Source: Candidatus Fimimorpha excrementavium (GTDB taxonomy: Bacteria > Bacillota > Clostridia > Lachnospirales > Lachnospiraceae). Taken from it: 56,836 nt of DNA. The stretch is from NCBI GenBank assembly GCA_018710785.1, contig DVJD01000050.1, positions 1-56,836 of the forward strand, in the 5' to 3' direction. Shown piece after piece: positions 9,408 through 18,843 of the stretch (its first letter is position 1; every line of letters starts with the position of its first letter). A program made the position numbers and the translations under genes. The notes under the pieces are model-generated. The model was not told where the DNA came from and made no database searches. It worked only from the letters and a program-made list of their open reading frames with translations.

Positions 9408-11801
9408 ATGTGGAGACAATCATCCGTCTGGAAATGGGTGGCAGGCGGGCTTCATATGATCAGCGTATGTGTGCTCGCCGCATTGATTATTGCATTTATC
9501 GTATTGAACAGCGGCGGACAGAACTACTGGAAGCAGATCATTGAAGACAGCAATGGGGGGAAAGGATACCAGGACAGCCGGTTTCTTTCCGATACCGTCA
9601 GCGATGCATTGCCAAGTTTTTTTTCGGATGTGGAGCTGGGAGAAGAACTGTACCATATCTTTTATACCGAAGAGCTTTTGAGATTCTGGGGAGAAGATGG
9701 GAATGAAATTGCCTGGACGGCCGAAACCATCATGAACTGGGATGGCGAGTACGCCAGCATGCAGCAAATGCTTCAGGAGGCAGGTGTAAAAATCATATCG
9801 CAGGAAAACGGCGGTGAGGATTATGTCTATGTCACAGGTCTTCATACGATACGCAATTATGTGAATACTAATTATATCGAGACATCCACGAGCGGGTATA
9901 CCATTACAGATGGAAACTGGCAGATGGAGGAATCGGATATCTATATGATTCTGAGGCATTACCAGAATTTTGGGCAGGAGTTTTCCAACTACTACTGCGA
10001 TTTTTCAGGATTTCAGAATATTGTCATGGTGATGGATATCCAGGATGCCGTATATACCAACCTGACATCCTCCAGTATCATGACCTCTTTGTCAGGACAG
10101 GGCATGACGGCCAGGGAGCTGATCCGGGAGTATAAAAACGGTTCCCGCATGGTCACACTCAATGGCACGGATATGGATATTATCTATGTCAATGGAGAAG
10201 GAGTGCAGGAGCTGAACAGAGAAAGCTTTTCTGTCATTGGAGAATATCTGAGCGGCCAGACAGCGGGGAGAACAGACGCGGCCATCGTGATGCTGGAGGC
10301 AAGGGGGTATCCGTTCTATGACAGCATCCGTGACGGGATGTACATCTATCAGATGGGAGGAACCCTTTACATGTGGATTCCGGTGGGGATCGTGCTGTCT
10401 GCCATGATGTGGCTGGGGAGCCTGATCTATCTGGTGGTATCCGCCGGAAGGAGAAAGGGGGAAAAAGTGTATTTTCTCGCCCTCGGTGACCGAATGAGCG
10501 GAGAAATGATGCTGCTTCTGCATGGCATCATCGGAGGAACCGTAGGAGGCATTTTAATCGGAGTGGGAAGCGGAGCGTCCGGTGTGCCGCTGTCTTTGCG
10601 GATTATCATGGTGGGAGCCGGTATCATGCTGTGGTATCTGGAATTCATCTGGATTATTCTTCGGATTGTGCGCCGTGTCCGCGTGGGCCTCACCTATTGG
10701 GATACCAGTATCTTTCACCGCATGCTCCGGGGCATACGAAAGGCATTCGGCCATTTCCGGGCGTCCAGCCGGATTATCATCGCGTTTCTTCTCTATTTAT
10801 TTGGGAGTTTTCTATGCTTTGCCATGGGAAGCATGCTGGGTTTAGTCTTTCTTTTGGCGCTGCAGGTTTTGGCGGTGGTGATTCTTCTGAAAAAAAATTC
10901 CTGGATCATGCAGATTGACCGGGGCGTGGAAAAGATAGCGGAGGGTTCCGACGATTATCAGATTGATATCAAAGAAATGTATGCGGGAAGCGTGGAGAAA
11001 ACGCTGGCAGAGCACATCAATCAGATGGGAGGCGGATTCCAGGAAGCCGTCCGTTCCGCCACCAAAAATGAGCGCATGAAGGCGGAACTGATCACCAATG
11101 TTTCCCATGACATTAAAACCCCCCTCACTTCCATCATCAACTATGTGGATCTGATTAAACGGGAAAAATGCGATAATGAAAAAATACAGGGATATATTCA
11201 GATTCTGGATCAGAAATCCCAGCGTTTAAAGCAGCTGATCGAGGATTTGGTGGAAGCCTCCAAAGCCAACAGCGGCAATATTGAGCTGGAAATGACGGAA
11301 CTGAATCTGATGGAACTGCTGAAGCAGGCGGTGGGAGAACTAAATGACAAATTCGAACAGAGAAATCTTACCGTGGTGGCCAATATCATAGAAGAACCGG
11401 TTTATATTGAGGCAGACGGAAGACGCCTTTGGCGGGTACTGGAAAATCTGCTGGGAAATGCATGCAAGTACTCCCTGCCCGGGAGCCGGGTCTATGTGGA
11501 TACCAAGAAGAGTATGAACCATGCGGCAGTGATCATAAAAAATGTGTCGGAAAGTCCGCTGAATATTCCGGCGGAAGAGCTGACGGAACGCTTTACCAGA
11601 GGGGATACGGCCCGTACCACAGAGGGAAGCGGACTGGGCTTGTCCATTGCAAAAAGCCTGACGGAACTCATGGGAGGGAAACTCCATTTATACCTGGACG
11701 GAGATTTGTTCCGCGTAACCGTGGAATTTCCAAGGATCGCAAAAAAAGAGAGAAAAGCGGAAGAACCGGAGCAGGAAGTGGACGCGTCTGTGGATGAATG
11801 A
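9408..11801 (+). CDS. Membrane sensor histidine kinase
   Basis: 797 residues, start after AAGGAG. One N-terminal membrane helix (about residues 10-33) and a long extracytoplasmic sensor region to about 320 are followed by a cluster of further membrane helices up to about 500. The kinase core follows: H-box NVSHDIKTPLTS with His567, N-box ENLLGNACKYS, and a G-box GSGLGLSIAKSLTELMGG. It should autophosphorylate on His567 and pass phosphate to the upstream regulator. The multi-helix middle section is larger than in the usual two-helix kinases. The signal is unknown. Confidence 0.92.
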   Translation: MWRQSSVWKWVAGGLHMISVCVLAALIIAFIVLNSGGQNYWKQIIEDSNGGKGYQDSRFLSDTVSDALPSFFSDVELGEELYHIFYTEELLRFWGEDGNEIAWTAETIMNWDGEYASMQQMLQEAGVKIISQENGGEDYVYVTGLHTIRNYVNTNYIETSTSGYTITDGNWQMEESDIYMILRHYQNFGQEFSNYYCDFSGFQNIVMVMDIQDAVYTNLTSSSIMTSLSGQGMTARELIREYKNGSRMVTLNGTDMDIIYVNGEGVQELNRESFSVIGEYLSGQTAGRTDAAIVMLEARGYPFYDSIRDGMYIYQMGGTLYMWIPVGIVLSAMMWLGSLIYLVVSAGRRKGEKVYFLALGDRMSGEMMLLLHGIIGGTVGGILIGVGSGASGVPLSLRIIMVGAGIMLWYLEFIWIILRIVRRVRVGLTYWDTSIFHRMLRGIRKAFGHFRASSRIIIAFLLYLFGSFLCFAMGSMLGLVFLLALQVLAVVILLKKNSWIMQIDRGVEKIAEGSDDYQIDIKEMYAGSVEKTLAEHINQMGGGFQEAVRSATKNERMKAELITNVSHDIKTPLTSIINYVDLIKREKCDNEKIQGYIQILDQKSQRLKQLIEDLVEASKANSGNIELEMTELNLMELLKQAVGELNDKFEQRNLTVVANIIEEPVYIEADGRRLWRVLENLLGNACKYSLPGSRVYVDTKKSMNHAAVIIKNVSESPLNIPAEELTERFTRGDTARTTEGSGLGLSIAKSLTELMGGKLHLYLDGDLFRVTVEFPRIAKKERKAEEPEQEVDASVDE

Positions 11802-11839
11802 GGATATTGATTCGATGAAAGGGACGAACGCCAGCTTAC

Positions 11840-11937
11840 TATGACGGGGATGCCCCAATATTTGCATAGACACAGAAAAATAATTCTGAAGTTTGATTTT
11901 TTCTGTGCAGTGCAAATATTGGGGCATCCCCGTCATA
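11840..11937. repeat. 98-bp perfect inverted repeat between convergent genes
   Basis: A 27-bp arm at 11840-11866 is repeated exactly inverted at 11911-11937. Inside it a second 10-bp pair (CACAGAAAAA with TTTTTCTGTG) extends the structure. It lies between the kinase stop and the pgsA-like stop and could be a bidirectional terminator, but a 27-bp GC-containing perfect arm is far longer than usual. It may be a small palindromic mobile element. Confidence 0.75.
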
Positions 11938-11950
11938 ACAGTTTATGGTT

Positions 11951-12532
11951 TCAATTTTTTCCATGTCTGGAAAGTTTGCCAATGTTTAATATGGCATAGC
12001 GGATCAGGCTGTAGAGCATGAAGCCAATGCTGATCAGGATCAATGTGTTGGCGGCACCCAGCGGAATTGCAGGGAAGAAGATCAGGAGAATCATGACGGC
12101 ATATAAGACGACGGTACAGATCTTCCCGAACCAAAGAGCGCCGTACACCTCCCCGTGGCGCAGAAAAAGAAGTCCGGTGATTCCCATGAAGCCTTCTTTT
12201 ATAAGGAAGAGGGCAAATAAGACGATCATGAGAGGGTATTTGGTCATAAGACAGACAGCCAGGGCTCCCTGAGTAAGCTTATCCGCGATGGGGTCCAGTG
12301 CTTTTCCAAGGGGTGTGACCATATGAAAGCGGCGGGCAATCTGCCCGTCCAGCGCATCGGTCAGACCAGATATGACGACCAGAAGTGCGACAAAATAATA
12401 ATCGGAATCCGTTTGGGCATGAAAATAGTTCCACATGATGATGGGAATCAGGATAATACGGAAATATCCCAGTATATTAGGGATTGAAAACAGCTGTTTG
12501 GACAACGGGATTTTTGACGGTTGGTTTTCCAT
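11951..12532 (-). CDS. pgsA: CDP-alcohol phosphatidyltransferase, probable phosphatidylglycerophosphate synthase
   Basis: 193 residues from the ATG at 12532, which follows GGAGG; the ATG 18 bases upstream includes that site. The family motif D-G-x2-A-R-x8-G-x3-D-x3-D is complete as DALDGQIARRF followed by GKALDPIADK. Four to five membrane helices are evident. PgsA transfers glycerol-3-phosphate to CDP-diacylglycerol, the committed step to phosphatidylglycerol and cardiolipin. The N-terminal extension SKIPLSKQLFSIPN precedes the first helix. Its length fits the family. A cardiolipin synthase of the same fold is the alternative. Confidence 0.85.
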   Translation of the reverse strand: MENQPSKIPLSKQLFSIPNILGYFRIILIPIIMWNYFHAQTDSDYYFVALLVVISGLTDALDGQIARRFHMVTPLGKALDPIADKLTQGALAVCLMTKYPLMIVLFALFLIKEGFMGITGLLFLRHGEVYGALWFGKICTVVLYAVMILLIFFPAIPLGAANTLILISIGFMLYSLIRYAILNIGKLSRHGKN

Positions 12533-12647
12533 AAATAGATTTTCCTCCATAGTTTTATCGGTTCTTTTATTATATCATTTTTTGAATGGAAAAACAGTAG
12601 TCTGGGGGAGATTTCTGCGATAAATGGATAGGCGAATATAGATAAAT

Positions 12648-12829
12648 ATGGATACCCGGACGGCCGTATGGAAGCAGATCGTCTTCTAACGGGGCGCTTT
12701 CGCTTCTGGAAAACGTAGCGGTACATAGGATTTTTCGGCGCTCCGTTGGAGCTGGAAAAATCAAGTACCGACGTTTTCCAAAACCCTCTAGAAGACGATC
12801 TGCTTCCATACGGCCGTCCGGGTATCCAT
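12648..12829. repeat. Palindromic element, copy A (full)
   Basis: Arms of 41 bp (12648-12688 and 12789-12829) are perfect inverted complements. Between them lies a core shared with copies B and D: AAAACGTAGCGGTAC, a GATTTTTC segment, GCTGGAAAAATCAAGTACC and GACGTTTT. The arm sequence differs from the other copies, yet pairing is complete, so the structure and not the arm sequence is conserved. It lies between pgsA and the hydratase promoter. Confidence 0.85.
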
Positions 12830-12921
12830 TTTACTCGATTTTCCGGAAAAGATATGGTATACTCAGTTTATTCGCAGGAAGAAATTGCCCCATGCGCGGG
12901 GGGAAGGAAATTAGGATTTCC

Positions 12922-12950
12922 TTTACAAATTATTATAGTGACGTTATAAT
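12922..12950 (+). promoter_or_regulatory. Sigma-A promoter of the hydratase gene
   Basis: TTTACA at 12922-12927, exactly 17 bp, then a perfect TATAAT at 12945-12950. The transcript would carry a leader of about 85 nt with no clear structure before the gene at 13043. Confidence 0.75.
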
Positions 12951-13042
12951 GTATGAAAGTGCCCGTTCTCTCCGGCAGTGTCTGCGCAGGACACAGAGGA
13001 GGATTGGGAACAGCTGTTTGACGAGAAAAAGGAGGATACTGC

Positions 13043-15340
13043 ATGATTAAGCTATTGAAACATGGCGCATATTTATTAAATGGAACAGAGCTGGTGGAGG
13101 ATGACAAGGAGGCGGCTGCCGTCCTGAAAAGCAAACTGGGAGAGGTTCCGGATAAGGCCGAGGCGGCAAAGCAGACTATGGCTTACGGGATCCTGAAGGA
13201 TCATAATACATCGGACAATATGGAAAAACTGAAAATCAAGTTTGACTGTCTGACCTCCCATGACATCACCTTTGTCGGCATTATCCAGACGGCCAGGGCC
13301 AGCGGTCTGACGGAGTTTCCTGTTCCTTATGTACTGACAAACTGTCACAACAGTCTTTGCGCGGTGGGCGGAACCATCAATGAAGATGACCATATGTTTG
13401 GTTTGACCTGTGCAAAGAAATACGGCGGTGTCTATGTTCCTCCTCATCAGGCGGTTATTCATCAGTATGCCAGAGAAATGCTCTCCGGATGCGGAAAGAT
13501 GATTCTGGGTTCGGACAGCCATACCCGCTACGGCGCTCTGGGAACCATGGCATGCGGAGAGGGCGGACCGGAGCTGGTAAAGCAGCTGCTGAATAAAACC
13601 TATGATATCAATATGCCGGGTGTGGTGGCCATTTATCTGACAGGAAAACCGGAAAAAGGGGTTGGTCCTCAGGATATTGCACTGGCCATCATCGGCGAAG
13701 TATTTGCCAACGGCTATGTGAATAATAAAGTCATGGAATTTGTGGGAGACGGTGTGGCAAATCTGAGCGTGGATTACCGCATCGGCGTGGATGTCATGAC
13801 GACGGAAACCACTTGCCTGTCCTCCATCTGGACCACAGACGATCAGGTGAAAGAGTTCTATGAAATCCACGGAAGAGAAGAAGCCTATAAAGAGTTGAAG
13901 CCCGGAAAAGTGGCCTATTACGACGGTGTTGTTTATGTGGATCTGAGCAAGATTAAGCCGATGATCGCCATGCCGTTCCATCCGAGCAATACGTATACCA
14001 TCGAGGAACTGAATGCCAATCTGGAAGATATTTTGGCAGATGTGGAAAAGAAAGCCCAGATCAGTCTGGATAATAAGATTCCGTATACACTCAGAGATAA
14101 AATCAAGGATGGAAAGCTGTATGTGGATCAGGGCGTCATCGCCGGATGTGCAGGCGGCGGATTTGAAAATCTCTGTGATGCGGCAGATATTTTGGCAGGA
14201 CACAGCATAGGAGCCGATGAGTTCTCTCTGAGCATTTATCCGGCTTCTCAGCCGATCATGATGGAACTGGTAAAGAACGGATGCATCGCGAAATTCCTGG
14301 AGACGGGAGCAACCGTGCGCACCGCATTCTGCGGTCCGTGTTTCGGCGCCGGAGACGTTCCGGCCAACAGAGGACTCAGCATCCGTCATTCCACGAGAAA
14401 CTTCCCCAACAGAGAGGGATCCAAGATTACCAACGGACAGATCGCATCGGTCGCTCTGATGGACGCCAGATCCATCGCTGCTACGGCTGTCAATAAGGGG
14501 TATCTGACACCGGCCACGGATATTGATGTCAACTTTACAAAGCCGAAGTATTTCTTTGATAAGACCATTTATGATAATCGCGTATACAATGGTGTGGGAA
14601 AACCAGATCCATCTGTGGAAATCAAATTCGGACCTGGTATCGTGGATTGGCCGTCCATGACTTCTCTGACAGAAAATCTGATGCTTCGCGTCGTATCGGT
14701 CATCCATGATCCGGTGACGACGACGGATGAATTGATTCCGTCCGGGGAAACTTCTTCCTACCGTTCCAATCCTCTCGGTCTGGCAGAGTTTACCTTGTCC
14801 AGGAAAGATCCGGAATATGTGGGGCGTGCGAAGGCGGTACGCAGTTTGGAAGAACGGAGAGAGAATGGAGAGGATCCGTGCACGGCGGATAAAACGCTGA
14901 AGCAGGCCTTTGAAGCGGTAACGAGCAGATTCGCCGATGTGGATCCGCAGAACACCGGAATCGGGAGTACCATCTATGCGGTGAAGCCGGGAGACGGCTC
15001 CGCCAGAGAGCAGGCAGCTTCCTGCCAGAAGGTATTGGGCGGATGGGCCAATATCGCCAGGGAATATGCCACCAAGAGATATCGCTCCAACCTGATCAAC
15101 TGGGGTATGCTTCCATTTATACTGGAAGAAGAGGAACTTCCGTTTGAAAAGGAAGACTACATTTTCATACCGGATATCCGAAAAGCAGTACAGGATAAGT
15201 GTTCTGAGCTGAAGGCCTATATCGTACGGCAGGGCGGTTTAAAGGAATTTACCCTGCATCTCGGAGAAATGACCGATGATGAGAGAAGAATCATCCTGGC
15301 AGGCTGCCTGATCAATTTCTATCGGGAAAGCAATCAGTAA
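13043..15340 (+). CDS. Aconitase-superfamily hydratase
   Basis: 765 residues, start after AAGGAGG. Aconitase-type motifs are visible: [24 protein letters not shown] near residue 160, and candidate [4Fe-4S] ligands Cys369 (IAGCAGG) and Cys430/Cys433 (FCGPCFG). This resembles the unassigned YbhJ-like hydratase branch and not the citrate-cycle enzyme, so the substrate is open; a (de)hydration of a hydroxy di- or tricarboxylate is the family expectation. It appears to be monocistronic, between its own promoter and a terminator. Confidence 0.8.
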   Translation: MIKLLKHGAYLLNGTELVEDDKEAAAVLKSKLGEVPDKAEAAKQTMAYGILKDHNTSDNMEKLKIKFDCLTSHDITFVGIIQTARASGLTEFPVPYVLTNCHNSLCAVGGTINEDDHMFGLTCAKKYGGVYVPPHQAVIHQYAREMLSGCGKMILGSDSHTRYGALGTMACGEGGPELVKQLLNKTYDINMPGVVAIYLTGKPEKGVGPQDIALAIIGEVFANGYVNNKVMEFVGDGVANLSVDYRIGVDVMTTETTCLSSIWTTDDQVKEFYEIHGREEAYKELKPGKVAYYDGVVYVDLSKIKPMIAMPFHPSNTYTIEELNANLEDILADVEKKAQISLDNKIPYTLRDKIKDGKLYVDQGVIAGCAGGGFENLCDAADILAGHSIGADEFSLSIYPASQPIMMELVKNGCIAKFLETGATVRTAFCGPCFGAGDVPANRGLSIRHSTRNFPNREGSKITNGQIASVALMDARSIAATAVNKGYLTPATDIDVNFTKPKYFFDKTIYDNRVYNGVGKPDPSVEIKFGPGIVDWPSMTSLTENLMLRVVSVIHDPVTTTDELIPSGETSSYRSNPLGLAEFTLSRKDPEYVGRAKAVRSLEERRENGEDPCTADKTLKQAFEAVTSRFADVDPQNTGIGSTIYAVKPGDGSAREQAASCQKVLGGWANIAREYATKRYRSNLINWGMLPFILEEEELPFEKEDYIFIPDIRKAVQDKCSELKAYIVRQGGLKEFTLHLGEMTDDERRIILAGCLINFYRESNQ

Positions 15341-15399
15341 CCGATGGTTCTCCGTATGTTTGTCTGTATCAAACGGAACGCTGTATAAAACAGAGATTG

Positions 15400-15444
15400 A
15401 AAAGAAGCGCGGACCTGGAAACAAACGGGGGCTGCGCTTCTTTT
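15400..15444 (+). terminator. Intrinsic terminator after the hydratase
   Basis: AAAAGAAGCGC at 15400-15410 pairs with GCGCTTCTTTT at 15434-15444; the stem's own T-rich end supplies the U-tract. Confidence 0.65.
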
Positions 15445-15629
15445 GCTGCTTCCATATGACCTGTGAATGGCGCCCAGAGTATCAACGGTTTGTTGGCAAG
15501 TTAGTTTTCACCTGAATGGAGCGGATTGCACAGGAAAGCGTATGGATGGATAGAATGTGGATAAAAGGCACACAATTTGTATAAAAGGACACACAAAACG
15601 ATAAAAATAATTTAGATTTCAAAAAATAC

Positions 15630-15657
15630 TTGACTTTTTCAAGAAAAGAGATAAAAT
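15630..15657 (+). promoter_or_regulatory. Promoter of the Tad pilus operon
   Basis: TTGACT at 15630-15635, 16 bp, TAAAAT at 15652-15657. The start codon of the first gene lies about 150 bp downstream, leaving a long structured leader. Confidence 0.65.
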
Positions 15658-15663
15658 AAAGAC

Positions 15664-15756
15664 ATAACAATTCAATGCAAAACCTCATGGAAAGAGGTTA
15701 TCTGCTGTCGGCAGTTCATGGCAGGAACTCTATGACGCAATTCTTTTTTCTTTCAA
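15664..15756 (+). ncRNA. Structured 5' leader of the Tad operon, class unknown
   Basis: Three short hairpins follow one another in the leader: AACCTC-ATGGAAA-GAGGTT, CTGC-TGTCG-GCAG and GTTC-ATGGCAG-GAAC, then GACGCAA and a T-rich tract at about 15740-15756. The GCAAAACC...GAAA...GG and GACGCAA pieces recall the cyclic-di-GMP-I riboswitch, but their spacing does not fit its consensus, so I do not call it one. Regulation of pilus expression by the leader is inference. Confidence 0.35.
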
Positions 15757-15807
15757 CCATGATTGTCGGCTGTCTATATTCTGGATGAATCCCCGATTGG
15801 AGTGACT

Positions 15808-16824
15808 ATGAAAAAAATATTAGCTGTTTTTGATGAAGACTATCTTTATGCAAAACGGCTGACGGATTACCTGAATCAAAAGAGCAGGCTTCCCTTTCAC
15901 GTGGTGCAGTTTACGAAGGAGGAAGCCATGAAGGCATATGCAAATGAGCACAAGATCGCCGTGCTTTTGATCAGTCCCGTATTCATGCGCGAGGAAATGA
16001 AGCAGTGGAATATCGGGACCGTGGTTTATCTGACCGATATGGAAGGAGTGAACCAGCTGGATTCCTGCCGGGCCGTTTACAAATACCAGTCGGCAGAACA
16101 TGTGGTGAGGGAACTTTCTGCCTGTTACGATGCGCTTTCTCCTCCGGGAACAATGAAAGGTGCCCTGAAAGGAGCCTGCCGACTGGAGGGCATTTATGCC
16201 CCCTATGGAGGCAGCCGAAAAACGACATTTGCCCTGCTTCTGGCTTTGATTCTGGCCGAGCGGTACCGTGTGCTGTACCTGAATATGGAAGGATTTTCCG
16301 GCTTTGCCCGCCTGTTTGGCAGGGAATGCGCGTATGACTTGTCTGATCTGCTGTACTTTGGCAGCTTGAACCAATGGAAGGAGAAAAAGGATGCGCTGAT
16401 TCAGGACTATAAAGGGATGAAATGGATCGCTCCGGTCTGTTATCCGGAGGATCGGGATTATCTGACGGGAGAACGCATGGAGAAGATTTTGAACGAGCTC
16501 CTGGAATGCGGGGAATATGACAAAATCGTCATTGATATCGCGGATCATTTTTTCTTTTCTTCCCGGATTCTGGATTTGTGCCATGAGATTTACATACCGG
16601 TCAAAGAAGATGCCATCTCGAAATGGAAGCTTATGGAATTTGACGATTGGATGGAGCGGAGCGGGAGAGCAGGGATGGAGGAGAAAATCAGGCGGCTGCA
16701 TCTGCCCCATGTACCTGTTTTGAAAGAGACGGAAAATTATCTGGAGCAGCTGATGTACGGGGAGATGGCCGATTATGTCAGAAGGCTGGTCAAAGGAGCG
16801 CAGGATGAAGAACTGGAACGATGA
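15808..16824 (+). CDS. tadZ: TadZ/CpaE-like pilus localisation ATPase
   Basis: 338 residues, start at 15808 after GGAG (an in-frame ATG 15 codons upstream has no ribosome site). Residues 1-120 look like an atypical receiver domain. From about 130 on it is a MinD/ParA-type ATPase with a deviant Walker A, YGGSRKTTF, where the usual form is KGGxGKTT; the first Lys and the Gly before Lys are replaced. TadZ/CpaE proteins place the Tad secretion machine in the cell. It starts the operon and overlaps the next gene by 20 bases. The unusual Walker A could mean weak or altered ATP use. Confidence 0.75.
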   Translation: MKKILAVFDEDYLYAKRLTDYLNQKSRLPFHVVQFTKEEAMKAYANEHKIAVLLISPVFMREEMKQWNIGTVVYLTDMEGVNQLDSCRAVYKYQSAEHVVRELSACYDALSPPGTMKGALKGACRLEGIYAPYGGSRKTTFALLLALILAERYRVLYLNMEGFSGFARLFGRECAYDLSDLLYFGSLNQWKEKKDALIQDYKGMKWIAPVCYPEDRDYLTGERMEKILNELLECGEYDKIVIDIADHFFFSSRILDLCHEIYIPVKEDAISKWKLMEFDDWMERSGRAGMEEKIRRLHLPHVPVLKETENYLEQLMYGEMADYVRRLVKGAQDEELER

Positions 16825-18034
16825 GCTGCAGGCGTTGGTGGTTGAAAAACTGGATATGGGAAAATCGGTGGACGATGCTTTGATCTCCCGGGCCATTGAC
16901 GATGTGCTGGTGCAGCAGAAACGGGCGATGTATCTGCCGCTTGCCCGCCGATTTCAATACAAAAAAGAACTGTTTGATTCTCTGCGCCGTCTGGATGTTT
17001 TGAGTGAAGTCTCCGATGATCCGGAGGTGACAGAGATCATGGTGAACGGACCGGACCATATTTTTATAGAGAAGGGAGGAAAACTGGAAAAATTTGAGCG
17101 CGGATTTTCCAGCAGAAAAAAGCTGGAAGATGTGGTGCAGCAGATGGCAGCCGTTGCCAACCGCAGAGTCAATGAGGCGAACCCCATCGTGGATGCCAGA
17201 CTGAAGGATGGATCCAGGGTCAACATTGTTCTTCCGCCCATTGCGCTGGACGGTCCGGTGGTCACCATACGAAGATTTTCGGAGGAACCGATCTCCATGG
17301 AACGTCTGATCCAGTGGGGCTCCATCTCCAGGGAGGCGGCAGAGTTTCTTAAGATCATGGTAATCTGCGGCTATAATATTTTCATCAGCGGAGGGACCGG
17401 TTCCGGGAAAACCACATTTTTGGGGGCATTGGCCGAATATATCCCGGCCGGTGAGCGGGTGATTACCATAGAGGATTCCGCGGAGCTGCGTCTGGTCGGC
17501 GTGGATAATCTGGTCCGCCTGGAAACCAGGATGGCGAATTTGGAAGGAAAGTATGAGGTGACGATACGCGACCTGATCCGAAACGCGCTGCGCCAGAGAC
17601 CGGACCGGATTATTGTGGGGGAGATTCGATCCAAAGAAGCGTTTGATATGCTGAATGCCATGAATACCGGCCATGACGGTTCCCTTTCCACCGGCCATGC
17701 CAACAGTCCAAAGGATATGCTTTCCAGGATCGAGATGATGGTACTGATGGGAATGGACCTTCCGCTGGCGGCGGTGCGCAGGCAGATCGCATCCGGGATT
17801 GACCTGCTGGTCCACCTGGGCAGGCTGCGCGATAAAAGCCGGAGAGTGCTGGAAATTGAGGAAATCGCGGGCCTGGAAGATGAAAAAATTGTGTTGAATC
17901 CGCTTTATCGATTTGTGGAGGAGGGGGAGGCGGATGGGAAAATCAAAGGAACGCTTGTCTGCTGCGCGAAGGGGCTGGTTCACAAAGAAAAACTGCAGGC
18001 AGCGGGATACGATGAAGCAGTATTGTTTCACTAA
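16805..18034 (+). CDS. tadA: TadA/CpaF secretion ATPase
   Basis: 409 residues from the ATG at 16805, chosen because AAAGGAG lies seven bases upstream. The N-terminal helical domain is followed by the type II/IV secretion ATPase core: Walker A GGTGSGKTTFLGALAEYIP, Asp box, Walker B region IIVGEIRSKEAFDML and the His box STGHANSP. It powers assembly of Flp pili as a cytoplasmic hexamer. It overlaps tadZ by 20 bases and tadB by 23, indicating translational coupling. Confidence 0.92.
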   Translation: MKNWNDELQALVVEKLDMGKSVDDALISRAIDDVLVQQKRAMYLPLARRFQYKKELFDSLRRLDVLSEVSDDPEVTEIMVNGPDHIFIEKGGKLEKFERGFSSRKKLEDVVQQMAAVANRRVNEANPIVDARLKDGSRVNIVLPPIALDGPVVTIRRFSEEPISMERLIQWGSISREAAEFLKIMVICGYNIFISGGTGSGKTTFLGALAEYIPAGERVITIEDSAELRLVGVDNLVRLETRMANLEGKYEVTIRDLIRNALRQRPDRIIVGEIRSKEAFDMLNAMNTGHDGSLSTGHANSPKDMLSRIEMMVLMGMDLPLAAVRRQIASGIDLLVHLGRLRDKSRRVLEIEEIAGLEDEKIVLNPLYRFVEEGEADGKIKGTLVCCAKGLVHKEKLQAAGYDEAVLFH

Positions 18035-18743
18035 ATTTCAATGGATGCGTTATTTGGTCCAGGGAAGCCTGATTTTGATTCTGTTCTGTTATGTCTTCTA
18101 TAAAAGTCTTTGGCCGGTGCTGCCCGGCATTCCCTTTCTGTATTTTTACATCCAAAAAACAAAGCAGCGTCTGAGCCAGCGGGAGGAGTCCCGTATGCTG
18201 CAGCAGTTCAAGGACAGCATTACGGTTCTGTCCGGCATGCTGCTTTCCGGGTATGCAGTGGAAAATGCCATGGAAAAGACGGCCGGAGAGATGGAAGTCA
18301 TGTGGGGAAAGGACAGCCGGATAGTGGGAGAATACAGGATTATGCTGTTTCAGATGGGGATCAATAAAACCGCGGAGGAGGTGTGGCAGGAGTTTGGCAG
18401 AAGAAGCGGATTGGAAGAGATTGAAGAATTTGCCGATATCTTTTCTGTGGTGAAGAGAAGCGGAGGGGAACTGGCCAAGGTCATTCAGCTGGCGGTGAAT
18501 CAGATACAGGAAACGTCCATGACAGAAGAGCAGATCCGCGTACAGACCGCTTCCCGCCGCTATGAGCAGAAGATTATGAACGGGATGCCGATATTGATTC
18601 TTCTGTACGTGGGGATGAGTTCCCCGGACATCATGGCACCCATGTATGAAACATGGGTGGGAAGAATCATCATGACGGTTTGTCTGGCCGTATACATTGG
18701 CGCATGTATTCTGGCAGAGCGGATTGGCACCATTCGCCTTTGA
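18012..18743 (+). CDS. tadB: TadB-like inner-membrane platform protein
   Basis: 243 residues from the ATG at 18012, inside the 3' end of tadA. N-terminal membrane helices (about 13-45), a cytoplasmic T2SSF (GspF-type) helical domain at about 60-190 with LLSGYAVENAM and VKRSGGELAKVI segments, then two C-terminal membrane helices. TadB with TadC forms the membrane base of the pilus machine. It is shorter than many TadB proteins (about 300) because the N-terminal region is brief. Confidence 0.8.
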   Translation: MKQYCFTKFQWMRYLVQGSLILILFCYVFYKSLWPVLPGIPFLYFYIQKTKQRLSQREESRMLQQFKDSITVLSGMLLSGYAVENAMEKTAGEMEVMWGKDSRIVGEYRIMLFQMGINKTAEEVWQEFGRRSGLEEIEEFADIFSVVKRSGGELAKVIQLAVNQIQETSMTEEQIRVQTASRRYEQKIMNGMPILILLYVGMSSPDIMAPMYETWVGRIIMTVCLAVYIGACILAERIGTIRL

Positions 18744-18770
18744 ATACTTTCAGGTATGAACAGACAGCGA

Positions 18771-18812
18771 AGCGGATCGCGAATATCCGCAAGCGGATTG
18801 CGAATATCCGCT
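18771..18812. repeat. Two tandem 21-bp palindromic units
   Basis: AGCGGATCGCGAATATCCGC is followed directly by AGCGGATTGCGAATATCCGC. Each unit has GCGGAT paired with ATCCGC, so two small hairpins stand in the 100-bp gap between tadB and tadC. They may tune the tadB/tadC expression ratio. Confidence 0.6.
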
Positions 18813-18843
18813 TGACAGCGGAGGGAGAGGGTGAGGAAAACAT

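Noticed and set aside
13076-14707. 543-codon minus-strand frame
   Set aside because: Lies opposite the well-supported aconitase-fold gene, no domain, no ribosome site.
15664-15756. c-di-GMP-I riboswitch before tadZ
   Set aside because: GCAAAACC, GAAA and GACGCAA occur, but GG is not followed at once by GACGCAAAGC and the second domain is missing.
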